Source: Notospermus geniculatus (taxonomy: Eukaryota > Nemertea > Pilidiophora > Heteronemertea > Lineidae). From it: 64,000 bases of DNA. The stretch spans positions 168,183 through 232,182 of the forward strand of contig NMRB01000542.1 in the NCBI GenBank assembly GCA_002633025.1, in the 5' to 3' direction. Below the pieces are notes generated by a model. The model ran no database searches. It saw nothing but the letters and a program-made list of their open reading frames with translations, and was not told the DNA's origin. The position numbers and the translations under genes are program-made. Shown piece by piece: positions 43,471 to 55,162 of the stretch. The number at the start of each line of letters is the position of its first letter. The first letter of the stretch is position 1.

Positions 43471-44709
43471 AATTTCTTGTCCACTTTTTTTCTTGTCCAC
43501 TTTTTTCTTGCCCACCTTTTGGACATTATAGGCACTACCCATTAGTGCCAATGTCCACAAAAGTGGACCAGCATAAATTATGGGTAAAATAAACTATTGG
43601 TACCGTCCAATGAAAAGTATTCGTTTTACAGCCATTGGTTTGAGAAGTGTCATGAAATTGCTCGTGTTGGACTTTGATCACATATGTACCATTGCAGGTG
43701 TGATGACTTCTCCCTACTTTCACGAAGTGCATGCCTCCTCCTACAGTTCAAGCAACAAGCAGAGCAAACGAAGATGAGGATAAAAGGGAGAATGAAATTA
43801 CATATGCAGCAGGCATCTTTTAAGAATTTTTGACCAGTCATCGGCTTCTGAAATGCGTACAACTGGTGAAACAACAAGAGACCATTAACCCCTTAACTGT
43901 TTAACTTTTTCATGAAAAACGACTGTGCAGTGTTTAATTCTTTGGAAATTATAAGTACTGATGGATAATGACAAACAAAAAATTCTGAAAAATCTAATAT
44001 TGCTCCGAATCACCCTCAACTTTGGGGTATTGTTGGGAGACATATTCTCCTTCATTTCATGGCAGCTAAACTTTTTTTCTTTGGCCTTTTTGGTGGTGGG
44101 GTCCAGGGGAGGGGGGCAGGGTGAGTAGGGTGGCGGAAGAAAAAAAAAATTTCAAAATTTTTTTGGAAGGTAAATTGTCCCAAATATGTCATGGAAATAA
44201 GGCTAATGTACCAGGAAATGGTTTACAATGAGTTTGCATGTCTTCAGACATGTCAGACCCTTTTGCCTATTTTGGGGGGCACCCCTTGGGACCAATTTGC
44301 CTCCCCAGTTTGTAGGCCAAGTGACACCCTGAAATGAGGTGTCTGGGACTAACTAACGCCAGCTCTGCCATCTACAGGTCCTCCCCTACACTAAACACCT
44401 ATTGGAATGGCACTGGAACGAGTTATTTCGTCTAAAACACCAGGGAAGCAGCTTTAGGTAGGGGTGCGAGTTAACTCGTCTGAAACACTGGTGCAAAGAT
44501 CGATTCGGACGAGATAATTCGTCTGAAACGGTTAAGGGGTTAAAATACTGCACGCCAAGCCCATCATCAACGATAGTGCTTCTGACACAGGCCACTGTAT
44601 AAGAAATGGAAGGCCTGTTGTTCAGCGGAAGAATTGTTTCAGCGATGATTATGAATTGACTGAACATTTTTAACAAGGACGACAATTTAGTTGAATTTTT
44701 TTTTCAGAG

Positions 44710-44959
44710 GAGTGGAATGATTAATTCTTTCTATGACTGCTACTCGGAAGTGAATGAGAATTCTGCACTAGCACTACGGAAGTATAAGAAATGGGGCAAA
44801 TGTTCAATGTGTTCTTCTCCACCATGCCGGGGACTGGTTCCAACAACAATACGTGGAGTGGGCAAGGCACCATATCACCTGGAAGCTAGGGACAACAGGA
44901 CGGTTGCGTACGAACCAATCAAGGACTGTGTGCGACGTCCATTGCGTACAAGAAGATGA
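44710..44959 (+). pseudogene. Coding fragment repeated at 62446-62600
   Basis: Reads RSGMINSFYDCYSEVNENSA, then LALRKYKKWGKCSMCSSPPC with a cysteine cluster, ending in a stop at 44957-44959. The next frame over contains KTKWIQCDRWAH, reminiscent of a PHD-type zinc segment. The first 90 bases recur, with an AT-rich insertion, at 62446-62600. Confidence 0.4.
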
Positions 44960-45118
44960 AAAACTAACAGAAGGAGCAAAGACCAAATGGATTCAGTGCG
45001 ATCGGTGGGCACATTTGTGACCCATCACAGCAAAAGTAGGCACATGTCTCCAGAGGTCCATTTTTAGTTCTTTGCATTTTCATATTCTACATTATATATA
45101 AAAATAGTGCCAATGGCA

Positions 45119-45932
45119 CTGTGCCCGCTTGGCTTTTTAGCACAGTGGTGGAAATCATAAGCCATATCAGAATCCCATACAAGCCATCTTTGACAATATC
45201 TACTGTGACCAAAGCATACATAGCAGATTTTGTGAGTTTGGTTTTGGCCTCCTGGTGGCAAAGTCAAGAATTAGATTCCACCAAAATTTCGTCAGGAAGT
45301 CACCACAACCAAGAGGCAAATACATAACAAAGGTTCAATACAATAGCTCAAACGATTATCAAAATATAGCCCTTTTAAGTTTTTTACAAAATGCCCCCTA
45401 CCTACCAAAATAGGGATCTCATCGCACCCAAAATCGAACTTGACCTAGATTTTTTGGTCCTACACACCTGTATGCAATATGAAAATGATCCTTCAAAAAC
45501 TGAAGGCGCTATCCATCTGACAAGGAAAAATTTGATATTTTCATTTTGGCCCCCTAGTGGCAAAGTTAAGAATCAGATTGCACCGAAACTTTGCGTGCAG
45601 GTCACCACAAACTAGAGGTACATACATACAAAGTTTCATCGCGATAGCTCAAGCCATTCTCAAAATACAGGCCTTTGAATTTTTTCACAAAACGCCCCCT
45701 ACTGGCCAAAGTAGGAATCGCATCGCACCCAAAATCGAACTTGACCTAGATTTTGTGGTCATACACACCCATATGCAATATGAAAATGATCCGTCAAAAA
45801 CTGAAGGCGCTATCCATCTGACAAGGGAAAAGTTTACGGACACACGCACGCACGACAGACCACCACTAACATGACTAAAGGCGCCAAGCACAGCATAAGC
45901 CCTTTTGGCCTATGGGCCAAGCGGGCTAAAAA
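45119..45932 (+). repeat. Second long repeat family with GCCCGCTTGGC ends
   Basis: Two ~313-bp tandem units (about 45223-45535 and 45537-45845) carrying 'cccctagtggcaaag', CGCACCCAAAATCGAACTTG and 'gaaggcgctatccatctgac'. The left edge has GCCCGCTTGGC. The right edge has AGCCCTTTTGGCCTATGG followed by GCCAAGCGGGCTAAAAA, a hairpin then A-run. The plan (internal units plus a terminal hairpin and AAAAA) is the same as in the GAGCTAAAAA family, though the sequence differs. Confidence 0.75.
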
Positions 45933-45999
45933 CCCTTTAAAATGATGTATAGTTTGTAAGAATACTCTCAGAACTGACCGAGATATGACCATCTGAAGT

Positions 46000-47120
46000 T
46001 CATTTACCTTTTCCTGGTCCAAATTCCGGAATTTTGAGAAAAACGCAATTAAAAGTTATACAAAAGCAGCAAGTAAAACTCCTTAGCAACCAATAAAAGC
46101 AAGATTTAGAAAGCTTAGAAGGTAATAATTCTATTTTGGACCCAAGGACATTAAAATTACTAGCATATTCACCTGTGGCGAGCACATTTTGAGGGAGTTA
46201 GTTTGTCTAGAATATTCTGTGGTAGAGGGTCTGTTGCTTTATTGATGAGTTTATTTGGAGAGGGGTAGTTATTAATTTATTAATCGTTAACCGTCAAATC
46301 CATGAGCAGTGAGGAGTTTTGACTTACTAAACAGCAGCATCACATCTGGTTTATTACACAATCAGCCTTATCTCCAGGCTAATGCCAAGGTGACACAGAT
46401 TCATGATAGCTAGGTTCACATGTGTCCCACCGTGTATCTGTTGGTAGTAGGTCACTGCCATTCTTGTAGATGTCAGCGCAGGTGACCGCTCATCTGATTT
46501 TCTCTGTTTTTCATACAAACCAGCATTTCTTTTAAAAGCAAAATATCGTAAAACATACTCCTCCTATTGTACTGTACACATAGGCCGCTCTTTGTAGGCT
46601 TCAAGCCCTAACTAAGGAGGAGATAGGGCAGAGAGTCCGGTCCACCGTAACTGTGTACAGTCATTACATAGCAAGGTATAGCAGATAATAGGTCAACTCA
46701 GATTGATAACAAAATCCAACATGGCTACCGTCCATTATAGTATAGATATGCTCGTAGATTACATTTTTGATGAAAACCAGATATCGATAATTTGACCTAT
46801 TTTCATGCATTGTTCACTTCAACCCCATTATCTCAATAGCTGACTTGCCGACATGCGCCTACTTTAGCTGTGACGGGTCACATTTATTCTGTGCTGGTTT
46901 GAACGAAATGCCAGATTTATACGACTGTCCGTTATGTTGTTAACAATCAAAATATAGAACAGATAGAATACAGATAGAATGTGTCAGATACGGACAGTGC
47001 CAGTGACTACAGTTATGTCGTCCAGATATAAGCAGCTTGGCCATTTGTGTCGGGGTAACAGATGGATTAGGCCCAGGCCCGTCCATCAAGGATGATGAGG
47101 CGCTCCTTCCCCTTGTTAGA
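46000..47120. other. No supported feature
   Basis: Mixed intergenic sequence. Short frames only; no paired inverted repeats or splice-bounded exons that I could support. Confidence 0.35.
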
Positions 47121-47129
47121 TTTTTTTAG

Positions 47130-47265
47130 AGTGGCAGTTTGGCAGTTTTGTTGGATTCTTTCATAAGAGTAGAGATGAACATGACATTGGTTTTTTTATA
47201 TTGGTTTTGATTTATTATGGACTACAACAATGAGGAAGAGCTTTTGGTTTATGATACTTGTTGGG
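47130..47265 (+). pseudogene. Two short gene-family fragments
   Basis: 47131-47195 resembles the end of the fragment at 43155-43470. 47213-47262 (TATGGACTACAACAATGAGG, then AGCTTTTGGTTTATGATAC) matches 56308-56350. The two fragments appear in the order expected if they belong to one gene family. Confidence 0.5.
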
Positions 47266-47789
47266 AATTAAATATGAAATCCTATCATGCCTAGTCACAT
47301 TTTCATGACCTTTAGTACATTCTTTGATCTACACTGATTTGCTCTATTCACCTGATTCCCAGGGCCTAAATTCCTACTGATTTCTACTGTCGATGTCTGT
47401 TTCCGAAAGGTCCCAGGCATATTTCTAAGAATTTTGTCCCTTCTAGGCCTATTTGTGATGGTAACTTACGACTAGTTAAGTATTTAAGCAGGCTTCTAGT
47501 GGCCTTTCTCACCCACTCTGCCTTGGCCCTCTGTGCGTGCAGTACACTGAGAAGGTGCACATTTGGTAGTAAAATCCACGTTTTTTCGATTTGTGAATAA
47601 CTGATTTTTCCCGGGTTGTACATAATTTCACATCCTACCTTTTTTATGGCAATTTTTAAAACTTAATTTTATATTTTGCAGTTGACCACACATACACTCG
47701 CATCCACATCCTACTGGAACCTTGAATTCTTTGTAATAAAGATTATCATACTGAAGTTGAAGTTTGACTCCATCTTTCGATCGTGCGTG

Positions 47790-47858
47790 GATCCAAAGTG
47801 GGATGACGTCACGAAAGTCCGTGAAGTCCAATTCCCTATTCAGTGTGTTGTTGGAAGG
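47790..47858 (+). repeat. 69-bp direct repeat, copy 1 (copy 2 at 55232-55302)
   Basis: GATCCAAAGTGGGATGACGT and onward to GTGTTGTTGGAAG is nearly identical to 55232-55302. It contains the CRE-like TGACGTCA. It lies just 5' of the LINE region, and the other copy just 3' of it, 7.4 kb apart. It may belong to the 5' region of the same element family. Confidence 0.85.
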
Positions 47859-47997
47859 CATGCAGTTCGCACGTCTCGGCTCAGCGCTCCGCTGGGCTGG
47901 GGTGTGTGTGTGTGTTCTCTGTACTGTGGACAATGCTTTGTCTACAGCACAGCGAAGAGCTGTTCTGCATGTGGTTTATTCCCGGTGTGGTATTGGG

Positions 47998-48480
47998 CAG
48001 TCATGATGAGGGGCTTCATGACAAAGTGTAACGACGGACTGTTACACGGGTAAGTAGCAAAAGTGGATAAGCGAACGAGGTTCACTTATCTATTTTTGGG
48101 GATAGTCATGATAAAGGACTTTCATGACAGAGTGTAACGATGGACAGTTACACGTGGTAGTAGTCACGATAAAGGATCTTCGTGACGTGAAGGAGTTAGC
48201 ATAACGAAGGACAGTTATGCATAGGGTAGTCATGATAAAGGACTTTCATGACATAGTGTATGTAACGACGGGCAGTTACACGTGGTGGTAGTCACGATAA
48301 AGGATCTTCGTGACGTGAAGGAATTGGCATATCGAAGGACAGTATATGCAAACGGTTTATAGTCATGATACAGGACTTTCATGACAGAGTGTAACGAGGT
48401 ACGGTACGGAGGGTGTACCGGTAGTCAGGATAAAGGACTTTCATGAAATATTGTACCGACAGGGTGTAAAACTAATGGGG
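47998..48480 (+). repeat. Dyad-rich tandem array (promoter-like LINE 5' region?)
   Basis: Repeats of TAGTCATGATAAAGGACTTTCATGAC and GTAACGACGGACAGTTACAC alternate about every 60 bp, six or more times. Each carries internal dyads (GTCATGA..TCATGAC, GTAAC..GTTAC). Its position, upstream of LINE ORF1, would suit a 5' UTR with repeated monomers, as in some LINEs. This is inference. Confidence 0.75.
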
Positions 48481-49044
48481 TAGCAAGAGCTTAATGTCGG
48501 GTTGACACAATGAAGTTCAGTTGTGACAGTTCGTGACATTTAGCACAACTGGGGACAGGTGTGCGCAGGCTAGGTTATGGACAGTGTACATGGTTATAAA
48601 GGATGAGAGATTTGATGCCTTTTGAGAGCTCATGTCAGACAGGCGGATAGTCGTACAAGGGGGGATTCCATGGCACGAATATGAATGATGTAAAGTGGTA
48701 GCAAGGGGTTATTTTCTTAGGTCTATGCAGTTGTTTTAATATTTGGCAAGGCCCGCTTTGACAGGGAAAAGGGTGATCTGGGAGGAAGGCTTTTGGTGAT
48801 CGATGGCATATGGTCAATGGGTATATACATGTTGGCAAAATAAACTCCACCATATATGAAAGTTGCACTCCAGTAGAGCGGGAATGGCATTATTATTTCA
48901 GTTCAGTCTATAATGCCATTGTTAGATTAACACACCATGAGCGAGGTATTAGCCCCAGATGTATTGGATTGTGTCAATTATTTGGGTAATAAGAAAGGGC
49001 GTGAGTTCAGAGGGATTATGTGGATGTTTTGTAAAGCTTGAGGG

Positions 49045-49410
49045 TTGAATAACTTGAAGAGGTACAACCGGGCGAGACAGCTTGGATTCCCTTTTGTACC
49101 CCTACGTCACAAATCTATTTATTCTGTGCAGTGTATGGCCATAAGGGGATCGTGGTTGGCAATGGATGTCGGTCAAATGAAATACGTAGGCCAAGTCAAA
49201 GAGATTTTAAGGAATAATATCGGATTTAAATGTAGTAGGCTTTTCTGCTCTCTGCTTTCCGGGGCTCCCTCAGCGGGCCCTAGTGGACTAACAATCTACG
49301 TGGGAGGCAGGGGTGGAGGGGTCTACCCTTACATTGCGCTTTCGGGAAATTGTTTCCGAATGTGTTTGGGGATAGAATGTACAGGGATATCCATGGCAAC
49401 AGTCAAATAG
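49045..49410 (+). pseudogene. Probable LINE ORF1 upstream part
   Basis: A 121-codon frame (alternative start) reading NNLKRYNRARQLGFPFVPLR, then VGQMKYVGQVKEILRNNIGF and GGRGGGVYPYIALSG. It lies upstream of a coiled-coil frame and the LINE endonuclease/reverse transcriptase, in the place expected for ORF1. No RRM or zinc knuckle is seen. Confidence 0.4.
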
Positions 49411-49956
49411 AACACGGAATCATAGGCGCTCTTACGCCTCTGGGGTGTGACCATGAGTGGACTGTTGCCTTATTTTGCGACCAGAGGGGCTCGTTCTGTT
49501 GCTTTCGGCTTTATTTCGTATAGGGACAAGCCTTAGGTCAGATAGAATTTTACACATGTAAGGGTGGACCCGCTTTCCACTCCTGCCTACCCTCGATCGT
49601 TTAATGGTAGCGTGCTTGGAGACGGGCAAAAACGAACTGTAGCTGATCCAGTGTACAATAGGATGAGGAGTTGTTAACACAGGAGGGTAAAGGAAAATGT
49701 GAGAATGTATATGTGATTCAGTCGTAGCATATATCTTATTTTCGCCCCAAAATCGTGCTGTTGGGAACATTCGAAGAAGTGTCTTAGGCTCCTTCAGTAT
49801 GGCACAAATGGGATTGCAAAACATGTGTTCTGGTCAAAGGCTGATAGTTCGGTAATCGGTAAAATGCAGATACGGCACTCTACGAATAAGCGCAGCGAGA
49901 CGGAGGCTTATATTTGATTGGCCTCATTCAGCCTATAACGATACTTATGTGACAAA

Positions 49957-50436
49957 ATGCCTTGCGTAGTGGTAAAGGCATCAGACATGGGCCTGATTCC
50001 GAGGTGCCACCCAGAGGAGTTGAGTGATATTCCCTTTGCGGAACGCTTGACGAAGCTAGAGAAAAGGTTGGGGAGAATAGAAGCATGTGTCGCAAACAAT
50101 GAGCTCAAACTAAATGAAATAAAGGGTAACAGGAAGAAACCAGACAATACTGTGTGCATTCATCGTCAACCTGATGAGAGTCATTGTGATATCGGCGTTC
50201 ATGAGCAGAAACAAGTCGGCTGTGACGGGTCGCGTGAGGTTAGCTGTACGAAACCGACTGTAAAGGAACCGGAATCCTCAGTTTGGTGGGAACCGATGAG
50301 CTTCGCAGATCGTGTTACAGCAACACAACCTCAGTTCCATAGTATATACAGCCCTGCCCATGCTCGCGGTGGTACTGCGACAAGAGGAGGCAGAGGAAGG
50401 CAACCCAGGGCAGAATGTTGGCACAACCGGTGCTAA
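49957..50436 (+). pseudogene. LINE ORF1-like protein with coiled coil
   Basis: A 159-codon frame starting MPCVVVKASDMGLIPRCHPE, then a heptad-like stretch, LTKLEKRLGRIEACVANNEL. It ends in an arginine/glycine-rich segment (ARGGTATRGGRGRQPR). A short 'VVAKDL..LP' type motif followed by a coiled coil is found in ORF1 of CR1/L2-like LINEs. It would act as nucleic-acid chaperone in the retrotransposon particle. A further frame at 50558-50899 may be its continuation. Confidence 0.55.
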
Positions 50437-50557
50437 GGCTGAGAGGTAGCACTCAGTCCATTGACAGGTGCAGCAATGATTTCGAGGGATTTATGCTCAG
50501 TAATCAAGAAATTAGGGAAAATCAGCTTGAAGAGATAAAGAGAGGAATCGCAGAGAT

Positions 50558-50899
50558 GTGATCATGGGCGAATCAAATAAGGAAGGTTGTGGGATAAAGG
50601 GGGCGCCGGAACCCAACCCTCACTTATTCATATTCAGACTGCACTGTGATACTTCTGTTCAGAATCTTGAGATATACATAACTGAGAAAGGTTTTGTGGT
50701 TTTTCTCACAATGAGGACGAAGTTCAAATCGTTTAGACTCACGGTACCAAAGTCGCAATTCAGTGGACTGTTTGACGAGACAATTTGGCCCGAGGGTGTT
50801 GGAATTCGCAAATATATCTCCCCATCAGGGGAGGACTCTGGGGTTAAAGAGAATTATGGCGAAATTACTATCCTTGCTCCTAACTTTCATGAGTGTTAG
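50558..50899 (+). pseudogene. Open frame between ORF1 and endonuclease of the LINE
   Basis: A 113-codon frame with LHCDTSVQNLEIYITEKGFV and FKSFRLTVPKSQFSGLFDET, typical of a compact beta-rich domain. By position it may be the C-terminal domain of ORF1, but I do not recognise it. Confidence 0.4.
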
Positions 50900-50974
50900 T
50901 GACTTCTCATCATATAATAGCTGTTGACTTGGTTCGGGTAGCAAGGAGTACTTTATATTAGAGAGCTGTTCAGC

Positions 50975-51165
50975 CGAGTGTAGTGACTTTCGTTTGTTGC
51001 AAGAACATTGGATGCGGGATCAACAAATAGATAGATTTAATGTAGAAATAGGACAAAGTATTAATGTTGAAGATGTGTCAGGTATGGATGGTCAGTTATG
51101 GTTATATAGGAGTCCGCATGGTGGTGTCGCAATAGCTTGGTCTGCTGGCTTTAAAGTTTAAAGGT
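50975..51165 (+). pseudogene. LINE apurinic endonuclease fragment
   Basis: Reads DFRLLQEHWMRDQQIDRFNV, then LWLYRSPHGGVAIAWSAGF. Family knowledge: LQEHWL and (R/P)..GG.AI.W are motifs I and following of AP-endonuclease domains of CR1/L2-like non-LTR retrotransposons, including the catalytic E of QEH. Stops and frame changes occur before and after. Confidence 0.8.
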
Positions 51166-52439
51166 GTTGTGACGCCGGTAGAATGGAATTCTAAGCGAGT
51201 GTGGCATTACAAGAAGTTTCACGCGGAGCTGATCTATTCTTAGATCACTGAAGTCATTCGATGCTAAAAATAGAACACAGTGGACTCGATGGACTCGCCT
51301 GTTACAATAGCCATGGCGCGGTGTCGGAGGCTTTCGCAGTCGAAGTCACGATAAGAATGCCACAGCCAAAACAAATATGGGCCAAATGGGTTTTATCAGG
51401 GGTTCCGGACGAGGCCTAATGCTGTTTTCGGGTTTTTGAGGTGGGGAGTCCTTAAATTCAAGCTAATGGTTAGCCTGGATTTTTAGACGAACAACCATCA
51501 CCCCTCTGAATAATGCACTAGTCCATGTCAGCACTGCAGGTTGAGATTTTCAAGACAAAAATGACGGGACAAAGGCGCAACCGATCAAAATGAAATTTTC
51601 ACTGATGTCTGAAGAAATATCAAAGACTTTGATGTACGGTCCAAACCAGACTAATTCCACACCTCGTAAATTGTTTATCATTGGGGAATCCCCGGACACT
51701 CTGCGGTTTTCGAGGGAGTCCCCGATTTTTACCATTAAAATGGCTTTCAACAGGGTTTCAAAACAAGGATAATGACGGCGGAGGACAAAATCAGGAAAAT
51801 CCCAGAAGCAGAATGGACGTCGAGAACATCCAAAAACATTCATTTCCCGAGCGAACTGGTTTACGATCGCCACTCTGTTCGAATAAAATAACTTTGATCA
51901 GTGAAAATACCCGGGAAATGCTCTGCGTGACCATTAGGCGGATGACGTCATCGCTCGTGGAAGAAACTTCTTGTAATGGCGGTCATGGTGAAACTGGAGT
52001 CACTCGATGATTTTATAATTTTGATTAATGTTGGTTTCACTAATCTTATGAGAGTAAGGTCACTGGTTATAGATCTCTAATTGACCATTTCATAGGGTCT
52101 GGAAGGGGTATATCATCGTTTAAGACGTGTAAAGTTTGTCATCAAGGTCATAATTTAGATCATTTAAGTCCGCATTTTGGGAATAGAAGTCACAGATGTG
52201 GCGGTTGAGAATTATCGAAATGAAGAAAAGGTTCCATCGGTTTCAGGGCAAGAGGCTAAATCGGAAGATGTAGAGAATTATCAGAGTGTTCTTGATGACT
52301 ATTTGACTAATAGTACCATTCCTAGAGGCTTTAAATTGTAATGACTACTTCTGTACTGCTCACCGTGACGTCATAGAATTGTTCCATAATAAAATTATTG
52401 AGGCATGTACGAATGCTGGTAATGTGACGATTCCTGGAA

Positions 52440-53824
52440 ATAAGGTGAATCATTGCAGGGTATAGCTGATTGGAATCAAGAGGCACAATTTGGGTTGAAA
52501 ATGGAAGGCCTCATAATGGAGTATTGGCGGATATACGTAGAAGGACACGCGCCTTGTATCATTAGGCAGTTAGGAGGGTTAAGCAAAATAAGGGAAAGTC
52601 ACCGGCTAAAGATTAGCTACAAAGAGTCAAAATGAAATAGTGGAGAATTCGGGAGAGAGGTTAGGAAAATAATCAAGGGAAGTAGGGTTTTACCTAGGAC
52701 TATGGATAATGTTGAAAGGGAAGGAGCTAAAGTTTTCTGTGAGAGATTCATTCGAATATATTAACTCTGTTTCTTATGACGAGGGAGATATGGGATGTTT
52801 GATGCGCGACCTCGATAGGGGTATTAGGGAGAAGTGTTGTACAGGTGTTTGCAAAGAAATTCATTCCAGAAGTTTTCAGGAGGTTGAAATGGGTATGGAA
52901 CGGTTGAAGAAGGGGAAGCGTGTTGTATACCTGGGATTACAACAGATAATGATCATATTCATGGGTGTCACAGGCTGAAAGTCTTCATGTCGATGGGTAA
53001 TCATGGATATTGGGTTGAGGATTTTGGTAAAACAATTGTGATTCCAATTCCAAAAAATAGTAGGAAATCGATCAACTCGTCAGAGAATTAGAAGGGTATC
53101 TATCTCAGTAGTGTACTTGGGAAAATATTGGATTGTGTCTTTTTGAGATGTCATCGGATGGTCAATTTGGATTTAAGGCTGATTTGTCATCTGCCACCTG
53201 TGGTACTGTGATGAACGAAGTCATAGAATATTATAACAGAAGGGACAGTGTTTATTGTATAATGTTGGACGCCTCTAAAGCGTTCGACTGGGTAAGTTTC
53301 GTCAAGTTGTTTCGGCTGTTGTTGGAGAAGGGCTTGTGGCCGTTGTTCGGGTTGTGACGCGGCAGAGATTTATACCCGCACCAAAAAAATTATGGTACAG
53401 TGGGGGTAAATCTCTGTCAAGTGAATTCACTGCGCGTAATGGGGTTAAACAGGTGGCTTGCTGTCCTTTGTCCTCTTTAGTATACAATGCATGTAGGCCT
53501 ATTGGTGAGCTCTTGTTGTCTTTGTCGAAATCTGGTTTCGGATGTCACATTGGTCTTATTCTTGGTGGCACATTTGCCGATGCTGATGTTGTTATCAGTT
53601 CAACACCTACCGGTACCTTAGTAGTTCTCAAGAAGATGTTGAGAATTGCTTCCAGTTTTTCAGAGGAGTACATGATAAATTTTAATGCCACGAAGAGTAA
53701 ACTTCTTGTTTTCGGTAGTAGAGATGGTATGCAAATAGAGGTAGGCCCTACTTTTTTGAGAGGGCCATGCTTCCCCCTCGGGGTTTCAAATTCATTTGGG
53801 CACGATCCAAATATACTTTTCTAA
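52440..53824 (+). pseudogene. LINE reverse transcriptase (degenerate)
   Basis: Successive frames give VEMGMERLKKGKR, TIVIPIPKNSRKSINSSEN, KGIYLSSVLGKILDCV, FGFKADLSSATC, YCIMLDASKAFDWVSFVKLF and SGEFTARNGVKQ-like sequence, then FADADVVISSTPTG and INFNATKSKLLVFGS. This is the fingers-palm order of CR1/L2-type reverse transcriptases. The first catalytic aspartate (DASKAFD) is kept. The FADD/YADD catalytic pair reads FADAD, so the second aspartate is displaced. At least four frameshifts or stops are present: an inactive copy. Confidence 0.9.
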
Positions 53825-53929
53825 GGTAGTCGGTCATCCATTGGGAATACATTTTAATACTCTTGTAAATACATATAAGTATGGCTGGGACAGATATGTT
53901 TTACCTGCTGTAGGAGTTATGAGAAAAGA

Positions 53930-54070
53930 TGTTGAGGGGAGAACACAGGACAACCGGGAGGAGTTAAGAAGGATAGGATATCAAATTAGGGAACTTTTGG
54001 GTATGAGGGAACATGGGCATGAGGTTTTAACAAGTGATAATATTAACCAGGTGTTGAGTGTGTATTAAAT
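53930..54070 (+). pseudogene. LINE ORF2 C-terminus
   Basis: Reads YQIRELLGMREHGHEVLTSD, then NINQVLSVY and a stop at 54066-54068. RE...LR.....VLS.DEI..I..Y is the usual end of this LINE clade. A MITE follows at 54175, and AATAAA lies just beyond it, at 54669-54674. Confidence 0.75.
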
Positions 54071-54174
54071 GTAGGTAGTATTAGGAGGGCTCGGTCAGTA
54101 CCGCGGTATGTGATCATTGTGGAATGCACTGCACTGTTTTTTGCACTGCCTGCACTGGTTGTACTTTGATGTAC

Positions 54175-54662
54175 CAGGGGCGTCGCCACGTCAGTTGGGT
54201 TGAGGGGGCCACCATCGGCGGGCGAGCGCCGAAGGCGCGAGCGAGCCGAGCGGGGGGTTTGGGGGCCCTCCCCCAAGAAAATTTGAACATTAAACGTGCT
54301 TAGATGCGTTTTCCTGGCATCTGGGAATGAGACATCATGCATTTTCCAGTTGCAAAAAAGACTGTTTTTGTACCGAAAACGTTCTGACGTGGAGTACAAT
54401 CTTTCAATGAGTGATCCTATACTGGATAGTGGATACGTCCCTCTACTTTCAAAATGAATCAAGACTTATTGGCATTTGAGCGGCATGTTCTGTTCTGGAC
54501 TAGCATTTTAACACTGGTGGTGTGCTGCACGCAGCAATGCCGTTTTAGCTTCTGTCCTCGGCGGCCTATTTGTAACATTTGTGGCTTTGACATTTTTTTG
54601 TTGCTCTGCAAAAGCTAGGGGGGCCATGGCCCCCCCCGGCCCCCCCTATGGCGACGCCCCTG
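54175..54662. mobile_element. 488-bp MITE, CAGGGGCGTCGCCA ends, TGTAC duplication
   Basis: Ends CAGGGGCGTCGCCA and TGGCGACGCCCCTG. TGTAC at 54170-54174 and 54663-54667. It contains GGGGGCCCTCCCCCAAGAAA, shared with 37128-37426. It is inserted in the 3' UTR of the LINE, so it is younger than that LINE copy. Confidence 0.92.
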
Positions 54663-54888
54663 TGTACGAATAAACATATATATAAGGCTGGTGTTTCTGG
54701 AAGCTGAGTCCTCCTTGGTGGTTCTGCTGTTTATCCAGTGTTTTAGCATATAGCCTACGGCTAACTAGAGACAATACCATCAAAACATACTCATTCAACA
54801 GAAGGTTATTCTACACATATGAACAACGTGGCATTATTTTGCATCGGAGCAGTGATGCAAGTCTGTCTTATTTGTGCAGTCTTCATTT

Positions 54889-55122
54889 CGGGTTGGGTCC
54901 TTACATTTTTTATTTTTTTTCGGGTGTATCCGAGGTCTCCCCTGCTTTATCTACTATTTTATTTTCGGATACTCGGTGGTCTGGGCAGATTCATTCTGGA
55001 GCTTCGGAGTCCGGCTCTACTGTCAAATTTTAAACTGGCTTAGTAGATTAAGCAGGGGATCCCTCGGCTACACCCGAGAGAGCTGGGAGAGTTGGGGCGT
55101 CGGGTTGTTCGGACCCAACCCG
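54889..55122. mobile_element. 234-bp foldback, GGGTTGGGTCC ends
   Basis: Arms CGGGTTGGGTCC/GGACCCAACCCG and CGGGTGTATCCGAGG/CCTCGGCTACACCCG around CCCCTGCTT/AAGCAGGGG. Clear inverted repeat; target duplication not resolved. Confidence 0.8.
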
Positions 55123-55162
55123 CAGGATCAGCAGGTGTTTACCGTGAGTAGGTCGGGAAGCG

